Source: Exobasidium rhododendri
Lineage: Eukaryota > Basidiomycota > Exobasidiomycetes > Exobasidiales > Exobasidiaceae
Reading direction: 5' to 3'
DNA length: 64,000 nt
NCBI GenBank assembly: GCA_026210745.1
Contig: CP110630.1
Coordinates: forward strand, 6,014,001-6,078,000
The position numbers were made by a program, and so were the translations under genes. Position 1 is the first letter of the stretch, and each line of letters starts with the position of its first letter. Below the pieces are notes generated by a model that was given only the letters and a program-made list of their open reading frames with translations, ran no database searches and was not told where the DNA came from. Positions 41,671 through 52,899 of this stretch are shown in pieces.

Positions 41671-42403
41671 CTAGTACTTCCTGGCCTCCATCCCTTCCGG
41701 CGGCTTCGTCTCCACCTTTCCCTTCTTCACTTCTCCCCAGTTGGTGCTCAGAGCCGTGCCGCCGCTTTCCTGGTAGCTCTTCATCATGGCCTTGCGAGTG
41801 TCATCGTCGGCATCGGCGTACAGCTTTTTGAAGAAGTCGTCCACGCCAGCTTCTTCTTCGATCTTTCCATGCTCATCTTCTGCCTTGAAGGAGTCCCACT
41901 TTGATCGAGCTCGAGGAGCCGCTGAAGAAGTGGTCGACGAGGAAGCAATGTTTGTGTTGGTGCTTGGAACGACAGTAGTAGGGGCACCTACGTGGGAAAT
42001 TTCTGATAAGTCACTGGGCCACAGCAGACTGAAGTCACCAATCACCTACCTTCTTCGCCTTGCAGACTCCTCCATTGTACTCCAACGCTGACTTTACGCA
42101 GTGAGACCTCGATCTTGCTCCCCAGTACCTTGAACGAGCTCGCATCAGGATCCACACTAGCGTACAAGGGAACGATTTGCAAAACCGTTGGACTAGGAGA
42201 TGACAAGATGGTCATCTCGAGTGAATGCTCTGTGAATCTAACATCAACGTCCTCGGCTTTGCATCCTTTGACGTAGACGGAGATGTGGACTGCCGAGTCT
42301 GTTTGATAAAAGTCGTGCCTGCGAAGTGAGATCATTGACTGAGCAAGGCGTCGTTCACTTCACTGATAGCGCATGCAAGTGCTCACCTGGGTGTGGCCGC
42401 CAT
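41671..42403 (-). CDS. SGT1: Sgt1-like protein with CS and SGS domains, no TPR
   Basis: Exons in gene order are 42403-42387, 42318-42050 and 41987-41671, giving 200 residues. A CS domain begins at once (RHDFYQTDSAVHISVYVKGC to SKIEVSLRKV), then a Ser/Thr linker, then a complete SGS domain: KWDSFKAEDE, DDFFKKLYADADDDTRKAMM, KSYQESGGTALSTNWGEVKK and the end PEGMEARKY. Sgt1 bridges Hsp90 to Skp1 in kinetochore and SCF assembly. The TPR half found in yeast and plant Sgt1 is missing, and the 222 bases up to the next gene leave no room for it. The first exon has only 17 coding bases. Confidence 0.9.
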
Positions 42404-42625
42404 GGTGCGAACAAACAATCTCAAGAAGGTGAGGTATGTGTTGGTCAGGAAGAAAGGTCACGCCGCTCAAGAACAACAGAGAATGAAAAGGACGCGCTCG
42501 CACGGGGCGCAGCATCTTCGGCTGGATAGTAGTAGTGGACCATCAGCTTCACAGTCAATCTATGCGAACACCCACTGTACATGTTTTATGGGGCTTGATC
42601 GATATGATAATGTACAATGATTCTG

Positions 42626-43489
42626 TCAGTGTTTGCGGACAGGGGAGAGCGGGCGATTGAAGCCCCCTTTCCGTTGCATGTACTGTCGCCAAGTACGCTC
42701 CTTTTTGACCTCGGCCGTTCCCATCTGATTTCCCTCAACCTGGGTGTTCTTTTGTTCATGAAAAGGAATGAGTCATTAGGAGTCATGTCCCCTCTCTACA
42801 CCATAGCAAACTGAGCTCACCTTGGTCGTTCCAAATCCTCCAAAGCCCATAGCTGCCATCATGTCCTCTTCAGCTTCTTCATTTTGTAATGGTGCCTCAC
42901 CTTCTTCCAGATCCTCCTCCTCTTGTTCTTTTCCATCTACCTCCTCGATTCGCTCCCTGAACGTAGCAGATTGTACGTCTCTGCCTCGTCCTATATCATC
43001 CTGCTCTCTTCTAACTCGTTCAGCTCTCCGGGGCGGAGATGCCTGTCTTCTTCGGCTACCGTTGTTGCCACTATATTCTCCATCTCTAGGCGGTGGAGGT
43101 GCTGCGTGCCTAATGCTTCGCTCATCTCGAGAGGGCGGAGGCGGTCCCTCCCTAGGGTAGTCTTGCATTTGGGAGGAGTGTAGTGTGAGCTTTCTCATAT
43201 CATCTACCGCTAGCACTACAGTCTACTCACCTCGATCTCTCCTTCCTTCGTACCGATCCTCTCTTCCACCTCTACCAGCATAAGACTCCCTCGAATAAGG
43301 CGGGCTCACACTTCTCCTCGGACCTCTCGAATCGTATTCGTCGCGATATCCTCTCCCTGGCGGAGGTCGACGATCCGAATATTCTCCACGACTGCCTCCA
43401 TATGCTTGTGAGGAAGATGACGATGACGACGGTGGTCCGGCTTCACGACTCCCACGATGCGAGGGCTGATCATAGCGTCGATAAGACAT
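42626..43489 (-). CDS. SNRNP27: U4/U6.U5 tri-snRNP 27 kDa protein
   Basis: Exons in gene order are 43489-43231, 43161-42821 and 42748-42626, giving 240 residues. The N-terminal three quarters is Arg/Ser/Gly/Asp/Tyr-rich low complexity (many SR, RD and RGY pairs). The C-terminal 65 residues carry the family signature: AAMGFGGFGTTKNTQVEG, then TWRQYMQRKGGFNRPLSP. The protein belongs to the spliceosomal tri-snRNP and in animals helps place the 5' splice site through its contact with U6. The last exon, which completes the signature, is separated by an intron whose donor follows GTTK. It is divergent from PET8 with 188 bases between. Confidence 0.93.
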
Positions 43490-43677
43490 GCCGACTGCTG
43501 ACTGGAGAAAATAGAAGAAGAGTCGAGTCGGCGTATTCACCCCCTCTTTTTGGATCTTCCTGCAGCGCGTCGAGAAGAAAGTTCCTCTCCACCTTTCTGG
43601 TGCACTGGGCTTTTTCATGACTCACCATTGACCCTGCTCTCCTGCACACACCATCTTTTTCCGCTTAGTCCAGGGCT

Positions 43678-44640
43678 ATGTCGGATAGCAATGGGAGGGG
43701 GAGACGAGCTCCTTCCTACTCTACTTCGCTGCTCTCAGGCGCGCTTTCAGGTCTATCGGTAGACTTGCTCTTCTATCCTATCGACACACTGAAGACTCGA
43801 CTACAATCATCTAAAGGATTTATCCAGTCCGGTGGCTTCTCCGGAATCTACAGGGGTATTGGCAGCGTAGCAGTCGGCAGTGCACCGGGAGCAGCATGTT
43901 TCTTTGTCGTTTATGAAAGCATGAAGCCGATGATACTTCAGTATAAAATATTCGGCGATGATGGCAGGATAGGCAAGGCAGGAGGACACATGTTGGCAGC
44001 GAGTACAGCAGAAATTGCAGCTTGTCTGATACGAGTGCCGACAGAAGTCATCAAGTCGAGGCAGCAAACGTCAAGTTATGGTAGCAAAGCTTCGACACTT
44101 CAGGCATTCAAAGCTGTCTGGGCAGAGGCGGGTATTCGCGGGTATTATCGAGGTTTTGCTGGTACAATTGGCAGAGAGGTGAGCTACACAAATTAGAGAC
44201 AGACTTGGCATCGGCCCTCTCTCATCATCAATTTTTCACCCCTTCTACAGATTCCATTCACCTGCATTCAATTTCCTCTCTACGAATACTTCAAGACGTA
44301 CATTGGCATGAGGTCTTCCAATACTACAGGAAAAGCGCATTCAATACCAACATGGCAGGCAGGTTTTGCGGGGAGCGCCGCCGGTGCGATTGCCGCAGGT
44401 CTGACGACACCTCTAGACGTTGTCAAGACACGAATTATGCTCGATCGGTATTCACCTCAAGGAGACGTCAATCGCAAAATCATACCTACTCTCCGACACA
44501 TCTTTGTAAATGAAGGACTGAGGACGCTATTCTCTGGCTTCATCCCTCGAACGCTTTGGATCGGGCTCGGAGGATTCGTGTTCCTTGGCACCTTCGAAGC
44601 GGGCATACAAGTACTGGAAGGCGGTCGTGATACCCTGTGA
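43678..44640 (+). CDS. PET8: Mitochondrial S-adenosylmethionine carrier
   Basis: Exons 43678-44178 and 44251-44640 join to 296 residues (yeast Pet8/Sam5 has 284). SLC25 repeats show YPIDTLKTRLQSSKGF, RVPTEVIKSRQQ and TPLDVVKTRIML. SAM-carrier features are GGFSGIYRGIGSVAVGSAPG and PGAACFFVVYES in repeat 1, and GFIPRTLWIGLGGFVFLGTF at the end. It imports cytosolic SAM into mitochondria for methylation and for biotin and lipoate synthesis, in exchange for S-adenosylhomocysteine. Both splice sites follow consensus (GTGAGC, CTACAG). Confidence 0.95.
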
Positions 44641-44898
44641 CTTTGGTGATTCCGCGTCGCTACGAAAAGCACATCGTAACATGCACTTTAAAGCACACAC
44701 ACACTCTTTTACACCCGGCGGTCCAGTCCTGCTCGCATTGGCAATCAATCCACGTCATGCTGGATGGTCGGAATATGTAAATCTAGAGTGTCCTCATTGC
44801 CTACGCGGATTGATTGGAGTCTTAAATCCGAACTCTGTACTCTGTACCAAGTACTTATAAAGGGGCGGGCACGTCGAGCGCTTGTTGATACAGTTGCC

Positions 44899-46459
44899 AT
44901 GTCCTTCAGCGTACAGTGGATACTCTTTGGCATTGCACTCGCCATCGTCGCTTCCAATCTTTCATCATCTGATCTGACCAAGTCACCACAACACATACTA
45001 GCAAATTTGCGCAATATAATGTCCACTACCACTGTTCAACACCTGACCAAGGCTGCAGCGGGCAACGCTGCACTGACAAAAGTCCCATCCTCATCGAGCA
45101 GTCTTCTATCGAGGACTGTCGTGAAGAAGGTCTTGGCAATAGAGCAGGCTGAGGGGGCAGGTGCCAAGGTCAGAAGAAGCATCGGCACGCCCAGTCTCAA
45201 GAACATCTCACCTTTCCTGATGCTAGATCACTTCACAGTCGGAGAAGGTGCCGGCTTTCCCGATCATCCACACAGGTGCGTGATTCTCGCTTTAATGATC
45301 GTCGTTCGAGGGAAATCTTCACTGACCAGGAAACCCCAAATGTTGCTTATCGTCCAGGGGTCAGACTACGGTAACTTACATGCTAGAAGGATTCTTCAAC
45401 CACGAAGACTTTGCTGGACACGCAGGCAAGATCGGTCCTGGTGATTTGTGAGTGCTCTTCGCCGTCTTGGACATTTGTGCCTATCACCAATACTCATCTC
45501 CTATCTCCTCTTCACTGCACACTTTAGGCAGTGGATGAGCGCAGGAAAAGGTATCATGCATGCTGAAATGCCTGTTCACCGAGACGAGAAGGGAAAGAAG
45601 CTGCCCGATCCAGTCGGACTTCAGCTATGGCTAGACCTTCCGGAAGAGAACAAGAAGGACCCACCTACTTACCAGGAGTTCTCGAAAGATCTCGTACCTC
45701 AAGCGCTGCCTCGACCGGGTCTGCCAGAAGAGACGGAAGGAAAAGGCTGGAGTGTCAAGGTCATTGCGGGGGAGAGTCGTGAGTACTGCAGGCCTGGCGA
45801 TGCATGATCGAGTCTTGTGACGGTATTCATTGATGTATGAATCTGCAATCCCTCCATTCGATTCGCTCAGACGGCGTCCAGTCACCCGTGCGGACACCAA
45901 GTCAAGGCAGCTGCTGGTATCTTGACATTGTTCTCGATGGACCTGGCTCCAAGATCTTCCAAGAGATCCCTACCGGCTTCAACGCGTTCATCTACGGTCT
46001 GGGACCTGCTCCTATCCGAGTCGGGGATGGGACGTCGCTAGAGTCCAGGCAAACGCATGAACCTTTCCATACCCTTGTCCTGTCGAACAAGGCAAATGTG
46101 ACGGATGCTACGGTCGACCCGGCTACTGTGCCGCAAGAAAACGGTGTCTGGATCGAGCACGTCGGCACAAAGGCTGACCAAGGAACAAGAGTAGTCGTCG
46201 TCGCTGGTCAGCCACTAGACCAAGAAGTGTTTCAGTATGGGTGAGTAATGAAGCTGTCAAAATCGAAGTTATAGCTTTGGCGACGAAGACCGCACGACTA
46301 AAGTTCTTGGTCCTTTACCCCTTGTCTCTTCTCATCAAAAGTCCGTTCGTTTTGACAAGTCAAGCAGCCGTCAAACAGACTCTTCTCGACTATCAGATGG
46401 GTCTCAACGGTTTCGAGCGAGCACCCGGCTGGCGTTCCAAGATCGGCGGAAGGCACTGA
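44899..46459 (+). CDS. Pirin family protein
   Basis: Exons 44899-45275, 45358-45447, 45528-45778, 45871-46240 and 46342-46459 join to 401 residues. The bicupin fold is recognisable: FPDHPHRGQTTVTYMLEG (two metal His), then MSAGKGIMHAEMP (His and Glu), FNAFIYGLGPAPI and FVLTSQAAVKQTLLDYQMGL at the end. Pirins bind a non-heme iron; some cleave flavonols (quercetin 2,3-dioxygenase activity) and nuclear forms act as co-regulators. An extra head of about 70 residues starts with a hydrophobic segment (WILFGIALAIVASNLSSS) that could be a targeting signal; a second ATG at 45019 would drop it and give a normal pirin. The choice of start is open. Confidence 0.9.
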
Positions 46460-47499
46460 TGTTGCTCGTGTATGTATGCCTCATGTATCATTGTCTTCTC
46501 GTTAATGCTCCTCTTTGAAATCTATGTACAACTCAATTTTCAAGTGCGAATGCTGGCAGATGGGATGTGCCCCCAAGGTATTCTTTGCCTCTCAGTGATC
46601 AGAGCTTTGAAACACACTGGTAAGGTTTTGATGGGAGGGAAAGGCGCGCAACACAGTAAAGTACTGGTACGAAGAGAGTGGGCGAGTGGGAGGAATAGGC
46701 AGAGCGACTTGTGCGGAACTCCATCGTAGGCCTTGGATTCAGAGAAGTCTACAAAACCCCAGGGGAAGTTCCGTGTGCGATTCACCACAATCCTTCTCAC
46801 AAGCCCCCTCCCGGTTGGGCCTCCACTGAAGAAGTGATTTGCTCTTGGACTCCGCCTTTGCGAGACATAAGAGTGTGGAAAGTGCACTCGAGTCTCGTCT
46901 TTTAGGAGTCCTTCCTTATCTCTCTCTTGTATCTCTCTTAGAAGGTTGTCGAAGGGGCGGAGGGGGGGGGGTGAAGAATGAGGGAGCTTCAGGCCGGCCG
47001 AACATAGCGCAGTCCGCCACCGGTAGTATACAACAGCGAGCCGAGGAATCAACGAACAAGACCGAACAAGCAGAAGAAAAAGCAATGGATTGTGCAGCTC
47101 GCAAGGAACAGAAATTGCTTGTCAAGTAGCCCTGATGGAGCAGATGGTAGTCGTAGAGATGTCACCAACAACAACAATAGGCAAGCCTTCCGTAGAGACA
47201 TGATCGTAGAGGTGCCAAAATCCCAGTGTGGTAGAATGATCTTCCTCTCATCTTCAACGACAGCGAATCACAGAGAGTAGATTCGAGCGACAAATGGAGA
47301 GGGTTTGGAAAAGAGGGGGGGGGGTGTAAAACAGTGGCAAAAAGAAGAGAAAGGGGAAGGTGGGAGGAGAATCACTCAATACGATCACTTACACACATTA
47401 TGAGCTGCTTCGCCCTCTCGTCTGCTGAACTGAACGACGAAGGAGATCTCTTCAGCAAAGCTTTTGAGGCTACACGAATGGCTGCCCCATTCGCCGTCC
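46460..47499. other. Intergenic, about 1 kb, with G-runs
   Basis: G-homopolymers lie near 46960-46968 and 47316-47325. Several open frames cross the region on both strands, but none shows a domain, credible codon content or splice logic. This is the shared 3' region of the pirin gene and the nucleoporin gene. Confidence 0.45.
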
Positions 47500-50400
47500 C
47501 TATGCCATTGCCTCTCTCTCCATTACACTGCTCAACTCGTCGGCACTTTCGTTTGTCTTTACCTTGCACCGGTAGTTTACTGGTTTGCCTTCACCATCGA
47601 AGCCGAGGAAGCTGACAAAATTCTTGTCCTTTATAGCTTTGAAGCCCTTTGTTAAGCGGAAATTGACCATCACTTTGCCGTTGCCAGCATTACGAACGAG
47701 GACTCGCTTCTTGCCATCACCTTTGTTCCTCTTGATCTTGAACAGACCGATGCCCAGATCGACCCATTGCCCGTCCTTCAAGCTCCACACCTTGCATCGC
47801 ACTTCATGCAGGCAGTCTTCGTCTTCCTCGCCCTCCCCAGTCCCTGACAAGAGAGCGGAAACATTCTTGTCAGATGTTGACTGGCTTTGCGCGTCTGCTG
47901 ATGGAGTGTCAGGTATGTTGGCAGTCTCGGCTTGCGTTTCCACCGGCTTGGCAGCAGGCATAGCAAAGGAGAAACTGGCAGGAGGCGTCGATACCGCGGT
48001 TGGTTTGCTCGAAAAGGAGAAAGGAGAAGGCGATGGCGGCAAGGACGTCTGCTCTTTTTTCCCGATCAAGTCAAAGGTGGGGAGCGATGACGTCTCCTTC
48101 TGTCGGGCAGTTTGACTTGCAGCATCGTCAGGCGTACCCAGAGAGTACGTCGATTGAACAATCCTCACACTGAAGTCGAACTTGGGAAGAGACGCCACAG
48201 GAAGATCGATCGCTTGCTCACGAGGCTCTTTCGGCGTACTGCTAGGAGTGGGAGAGAAGGGCGTGGAAGCAGGAGGTGCTTGGACTTTCTTCTCCTCTGC
48301 ATTGACTGCTGCTTTCTGCTCTTTCGCCTTGGCGCCGTTCGATAAGGAAAACTTGGGGAGGGAAACCGGTGCTGGTGGGATAACGTATTCCCTCTCGGAT
48401 GCTTCAGAAGAGCCACTTGGTGAATCTGGGACTACAGTGTTGCCCTGGGAGAGAGGACTGGGCTTTTTGGGTGCAAAGGAGGATGCACCAAAGGCGAAAG
48501 ATTTTCTTGGCGCACTCAGTGACGTTGTTGATGGAGAAGGAGACACCGGTACAGGATCAGTTGCAACGGGAGACGGCTTAGAGGCGGTTGAATTCGCGGC
48601 TAACTGCTCCATTCGCTTCTTGACTTCTTCCGTCTTCCTCTTTCGCTCTTCTTCAGCATCCTTTTGAGCTTTCTTTTGCTCTTCTTGTTCATACAATCTC
48701 CTTTTCTGTTCTTCGATAGCCTTGCCTTGCCTTCTGTTCTCAGACTGCTCCTTTTCAACTTGTCTTTTCTTTGACTCTGCGGATGCTGCCTCCGCCTGCT
48801 CCGTTTCTTCTTTGTCCCTTCTCCTCTTTCCCATCGATGAGTCTACAGCATGGTCGTCATTGTCGCCTTGGGTTCGCCTGAGTCCACGCTTGTTTACCGG
48901 CTTAGGAGCAGTCCTTTCGATCATCTCCAACGTGCTCTCCTTACTGCTCCTCTTCGCATCTTCTATCGCCTTCTGTCTCTTTTCCCTCTCTTCCTTCAGC
49001 CTTTCCTTCTCCTTTTCAATCAGAGCACTCGAGCCAACACCTACACTGGCCCGCTTCGACAGCCTCGATCGAGTCTGATATGGGTTCACAATGTCGGAAT
49101 GGGCGGAAGAAACCTCTGGCGTTGCTTGTACTCCCCCTTCTTTGTTTCGGTGTGCACTTCTCCGGATTGGTATGGAAGGTCCAGAGCTCAAAATGCTCAA
49201 CATGGCATCGGCTGTTGCTGTGCGGGGTGGCACGACGTCAGTAGTCCGGTCATCTCGTGCGGTCCGTGTTGAAGGAGCAGAAGAAAAAGACGATGCATTA
49301 TGCAAGAAAGATGGCAAGCTTTGGCTAGGTGTGATTCGGGCGACGCCTTGACTAGTCGGTGCCGTGGTCTCATGCCTGGCTTCCACTTCCTCTTCTTGCA
49401 GCCTCCGTCTCTTCATGTTGCTTCCACTAGCATCTCGATCTTCCAGATCCACTTCCTCTCGTTGCTGCCAGGATGGAGTCATTACGGATCGAGGATGCAC
49501 CATCGGTCTACTGGTCTGCATATTCCTCCGTTGCGCTTGCTGATTTCTTCTCAGTAGATTGGTGGCTGCACCTGCTCCCTGTCCTGGTCCCAGGTATAGT
49601 GGGCGATGTCGCCTTTTTGTCGGTGCTGAAGCAGAAGCGAACGTAGTAGCTAAGGTCCTGTTGACGTTGTCATCTTCAGATCGTTGGTAAGCTGGAGATA
49701 GAAACTGTGCATGTGGAATGTATCAGCTTCACGTCGCACACAACGACACCTCCTCACGCCGCCACTCACCGACGAACTGGGTCGGGTTTGCAGCATTCCA
49801 CGCCCATTCGACATTTCGCCTGCCGTGGCTCCCAATGGTAGACTTGGACTTCGACTCATGTACCCTTGTTGATATCTGGAGTCGCCATAATAGGAGGGTG
49901 TATTTGTACCCGACCTAGCACGTTCAAGAGCATCACCTCGAAGTCTCTCTAATTCTCCATTCCTCCCTTGTGCTAAGCTTTCCTCTATCAGTCGCATGCA
50001 TCCTGCTACTTCAATTTCTGTCAATCCTCCTTCTTCTCCAACAGACTCTCCTCCAACCAGATTTGCAGACGAAGGGGATTCCACTTCACCACCATGCACT
50101 TCATGCTCTGCCTTTTCTGCGAAGAAGCGAGCAAGTAAGTCGTAATTCTTTGCCAACGGCGAGGTGAGTTGCTGCCGCGCCGAAGGTCGAGGATATGATG
50201 GCAAGTAGGATGTTTTCCTGGTGGAATCAGCAGCGAGACTAGACCTACCAAAGGTGAATGATGTAGAGGAAGAAGGCAGCGAAGGCTTAGGCACTGCAGC
50301 TGCCGACGAGTAGGAGTCTGTAGTTGGTTCTGTGGAATGTCCGGGTGCAGAAATTCTTGAAGGTAGAGACAACTTTTGCCGAGGAGAATTGATTGTTCTC

Positions 50401-50903
50401 TCCCCTCTCGAAACGGAGCCTGTCCTGGCTCGAGGAGGGGCGCTGATGGGCTCATCAGAGAGGGCTGGATATATTGATTCTTGCTCTTCCATGTCATAGT
50501 CCAGTGTGCTGACATCAACTGTACTCTTCTCCACCTCTTCATCTGATTCTACCTCATCATTCATAGTCTCTCCCTCATCGGTTTCCTTACCTTCTTCTTC
50601 CTGCTCTGGGAGTCCAAACGCGGCGCTTTTTTTCGCTTGACGAGATCCGAAAGGTGTGAGGAGACTGACGATGGAGGAGAGTGCTCGCATACCTGGTGAT
50701 TGCGGCGACCGAAGAGGCGAATGTGTGCTCAGTACCAAAGCGCCTTCATCAGCCAGTCTTCTGACAGGCGTCTTTGGGGAGGCCTTTGGGTAAGGAGAGC
50801 GAGAATTTCGATCTTGAAGTCGCTTCGTCTGCTTTGTTGGCGTCGCTCTCAGCGTTGAGGTGCTTGCTTGACGCACTTCATCATGCTCCATGTGGCCGAC
50901 CAT
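47500..50903 (-). CDS. Nuclear-basket nucleoporin with RanBP1 domain (Nup60/Nup1-like)
   Basis: Exons 50903-49770 and 49704-47500 join to about 1112 residues. I start at 50903 (MVGHMEHDEV); the frame continues a little upstream, so a further 5' exon is possible. The N-terminal part has an amphipathic-looking stretch (MRALSSIVSLLTPFGSRQAK), a conserved helical block (SPLAKNYDLLARFFAEKAEH, TEIEVAGCMRLIEESLAQ), then long Lys/Glu-rich coiled coil (about 660-750) and scattered FG-type motifs (KSFAFGASSF, FSFSSK, FSFAMP). The C-terminal 125 residues are a RanBD: EVRCKVWSLKDGQWVDLGIG, RVLVRNAGNGKVMVNFRL, NFVSFLGFDGEG. This fits nuclear-basket proteins that anchor to the membrane and bind Ran-GTP. 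The exact orthologue (Nup60, Nup61, Nup2) is uncertain. Confidence 0.85.
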
Positions 50904-51221
50904 GATGAAATTCTCCTCTCCTTCTTCTCTCAACTTCTGACTCCGCTATGATGTGCTGTGAGGGGAACGGCGCCGCTACCGATCACTGACCGAGTGTCGC
51001 TGTTCAAAGCCATTTCAGGCAAAATAATTCCAGACTCCCCACTGGTGTTCTCTTGTGAGGCCTGACGTCCGTCACGTGCCGTGCTTCCGAGGCGGTTTGG
51101 CTTTGGCGCTCCAACCTCATTGCTTGAGTATGGCATATCTGTCGGACTAGTTGTCGCACATAATCATTAACATCCTGTCACCCATCATCCTCACAGCCGT
51201 AGCGTCTGACCATGCGTAAGT
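50904..51221. promoter_or_regulatory. Shared promoter of nucleoporin and complex I gene with CACGTG
   Basis: 318 bases between divergent starts. CACGTG at 51073-51078 sits in GTCACGTGCC, identical over ten bases to the RPT3/eIF3k promoter. Confidence 0.5.
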
Positions 51222-51977
51222 AGCACTCGTACTAAGGCAGCAAACAAATGCTAATGCTATACATTCTCCACAGCTGACAAGTCATTCGACACCCCATTCG
51301 AACCAATCGATACTGATCCCCACTTTCGACGAGTGGTCGGCAACTTTCGAAATACCGACTATGTAGCTTGGGGAACAGCGACCGCCGCCTTTCCAAGTTC
51401 CATCTACATGATGGGTGAGTTTCTCTCAGCTTTTCTCAACTGATTCTAATGTGCTTCCCGTTGAACCAAAAACTTCCGTCGAAACGTTTCAGAACTTTTC
51501 GACTCGACCAAGCCAAAAGCAAAGAGTCTCGGGTCGGCTTTGCGTTTAGCGACCTTCTTAGGAGCTTGCGGTGGATTCTTGTATGCATATCAGAGGAGTA
51601 GTTGTGAGTAGAGCTCGACGAGGTGGCCGAATGTAAGGGAAACTCAGACTGAAAGGCCCTCACGCAACCTTCAGTCCGACTATGGGGATGGAGTGAAAAT
51701 GGAGTTGAGAAGTCGAGGGCTGAACAAGAGGGACCTGGCTACGGAACAGATGGCAGCAAGAGTGACATGGACCCATATATGCAAGGTGTTGCGCACCGAA
51801 ACTCCGCCTACTCGCAGCTGAAATTCAGTAAGTGTTTGCTTGACACTCTTGTGCGACACTCTACACTCGCTGATCTTGCTCTTTACCTCACTTGCAGGCG
51901 TCTTTCCATGGTTCAATATTGTACATCATCCTCATCACGGTCCACAAAGCGCAAAGCCAGAGTCATCGGATGAGTAA
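51222..51977 (+). CDS. Complex I 21 kDa subunit, fungal type
   Basis: Exons 51222-51225, 51274-51414, 51493-51603, 51675-51827 and 51898-51977 join to 162 residues. The first exon has just ATG plus one base; the next begins CTGACAAG, giving MPDKSFDTPFEPIDTDPHFR. This and NFRNTDYVAWGTATA are the mark of the NADH:ubiquinone oxidoreductase 21 kDa subunit family (N-terminal domain plus C-terminal domain with AYSQLKFSVFPWFNIVHHPH). One membrane-spanning segment lies in the middle (LATFLGACGGFLYAYQ). The protein is an accessory subunit of mitochondrial complex I. Five exons in 489 coding bases make this the most finely split gene per base in the window. Confidence 0.9.
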
Positions 51978-52080
51978 ACACACAAAAGGACAAACTATAT
52001 ATATGAGACGATGATGTTTTTAGCAAGGATTGTGAAATACAATATGAAATAGAGAAAAAATGCCCAGTGTTTGCCCTCAT

Positions 52081-52899
52081 TTAGACACGGTATCGCTTTG
52101 TGCTGCCCTTCTCAAAGAGCCAGCGAACCATAAAGACCTGCCCTGCAGCAACTGCAACCATGACACTTGATTCAATTATGCTGTAATAGAAGATCTTTTT
52201 TCTGCAAAAAAAAAGGAGTGTGGGGGAAAAAGGTTGGATGAGTCGAATGATCAGATCTGCGACAGAAACAATCCTCGACCAAACGTACTGGGTCCCCTTG
52301 ACGGTAGCGTAGCCCCTGTTTTCCCATGTTCTAAAATACTTTTGCATTCTTCCGACTTGAGTCAGCTTTGAGTCGACCTTCAAAATTGACTCTTCGAGAG
52401 GAGCAGATGACTTCGAGAGAAGAGCGGCCTGAGAAAGCGGCAGATCGATTCGAGGTTCTGATTCGACGGTGATATCGAAGTCAATCTGTTGAAGAGAGGC
52501 TCGTCAGAACGGACTTTCTTTAGGATACTGATTATCATCAACACAAGCTCCCCAACTTACCGTCTTTTCTGCAAAACTGCTCATGTCGTTCTCCAAACAG
52601 AAGCTGTACTCTCCTACTTCGTTTCCAGTGAAGATTATGTCCAGCTGTCTCTCCTTTCTCCCCTCCGCAACGACTTTATCGCTTGGTGACACAATGTCGT
52701 AGTCTATATCAAAAGAACCTCCTGATTGTACCGCAAAGTAGAAACCAACCTTCTCGCCTGCCTTGTCCACCCATGCATAGAAGCATGACCTCTCTTGCGC
52801 TCTTAGCTGCGTTGTTAGCGCCGCTCCCTGTGCCGATGGCGTCCAGAGGGCGAGTACAAGGCATAGCCAGAGAGTGAAGGTGGCCACAATCGTACTCAT
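52081..52899 (-). CDS. p24 (emp24/gp25L) family cargo receptor
   Basis: Exons in gene order are 52899-52561, 52485-52289 and 52201-52081, giving 218 residues. I start at 52899 (MSTIVATFTLWLCLVLAL, a signal peptide ending near AQG); an ATG 27 bases upstream is also in frame. The GOLD domain has its two cysteines (ERSCFYAW, YSFCLEND), followed by a coiled-coil segment, then the usual RTWENRGYATVKGTQKKIFY before one transmembrane helix (SIIESSVMVAVAAGQVFMVR) and a short basic cytosolic tail (KRYRV). p24 proteins sort GPI-anchored and other cargo into COPII vesicles and cycle back with COPI. The Erp-like subtype is inferred. Confidence 0.92.

Noticed and set aside
46540-47129. Overlapping open frames on both strands between the pirin and nucleoporin genes
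   Set aside because: Low-complexity G-rich DNA, no domain, no splice logic, and both frames cover the same bases.
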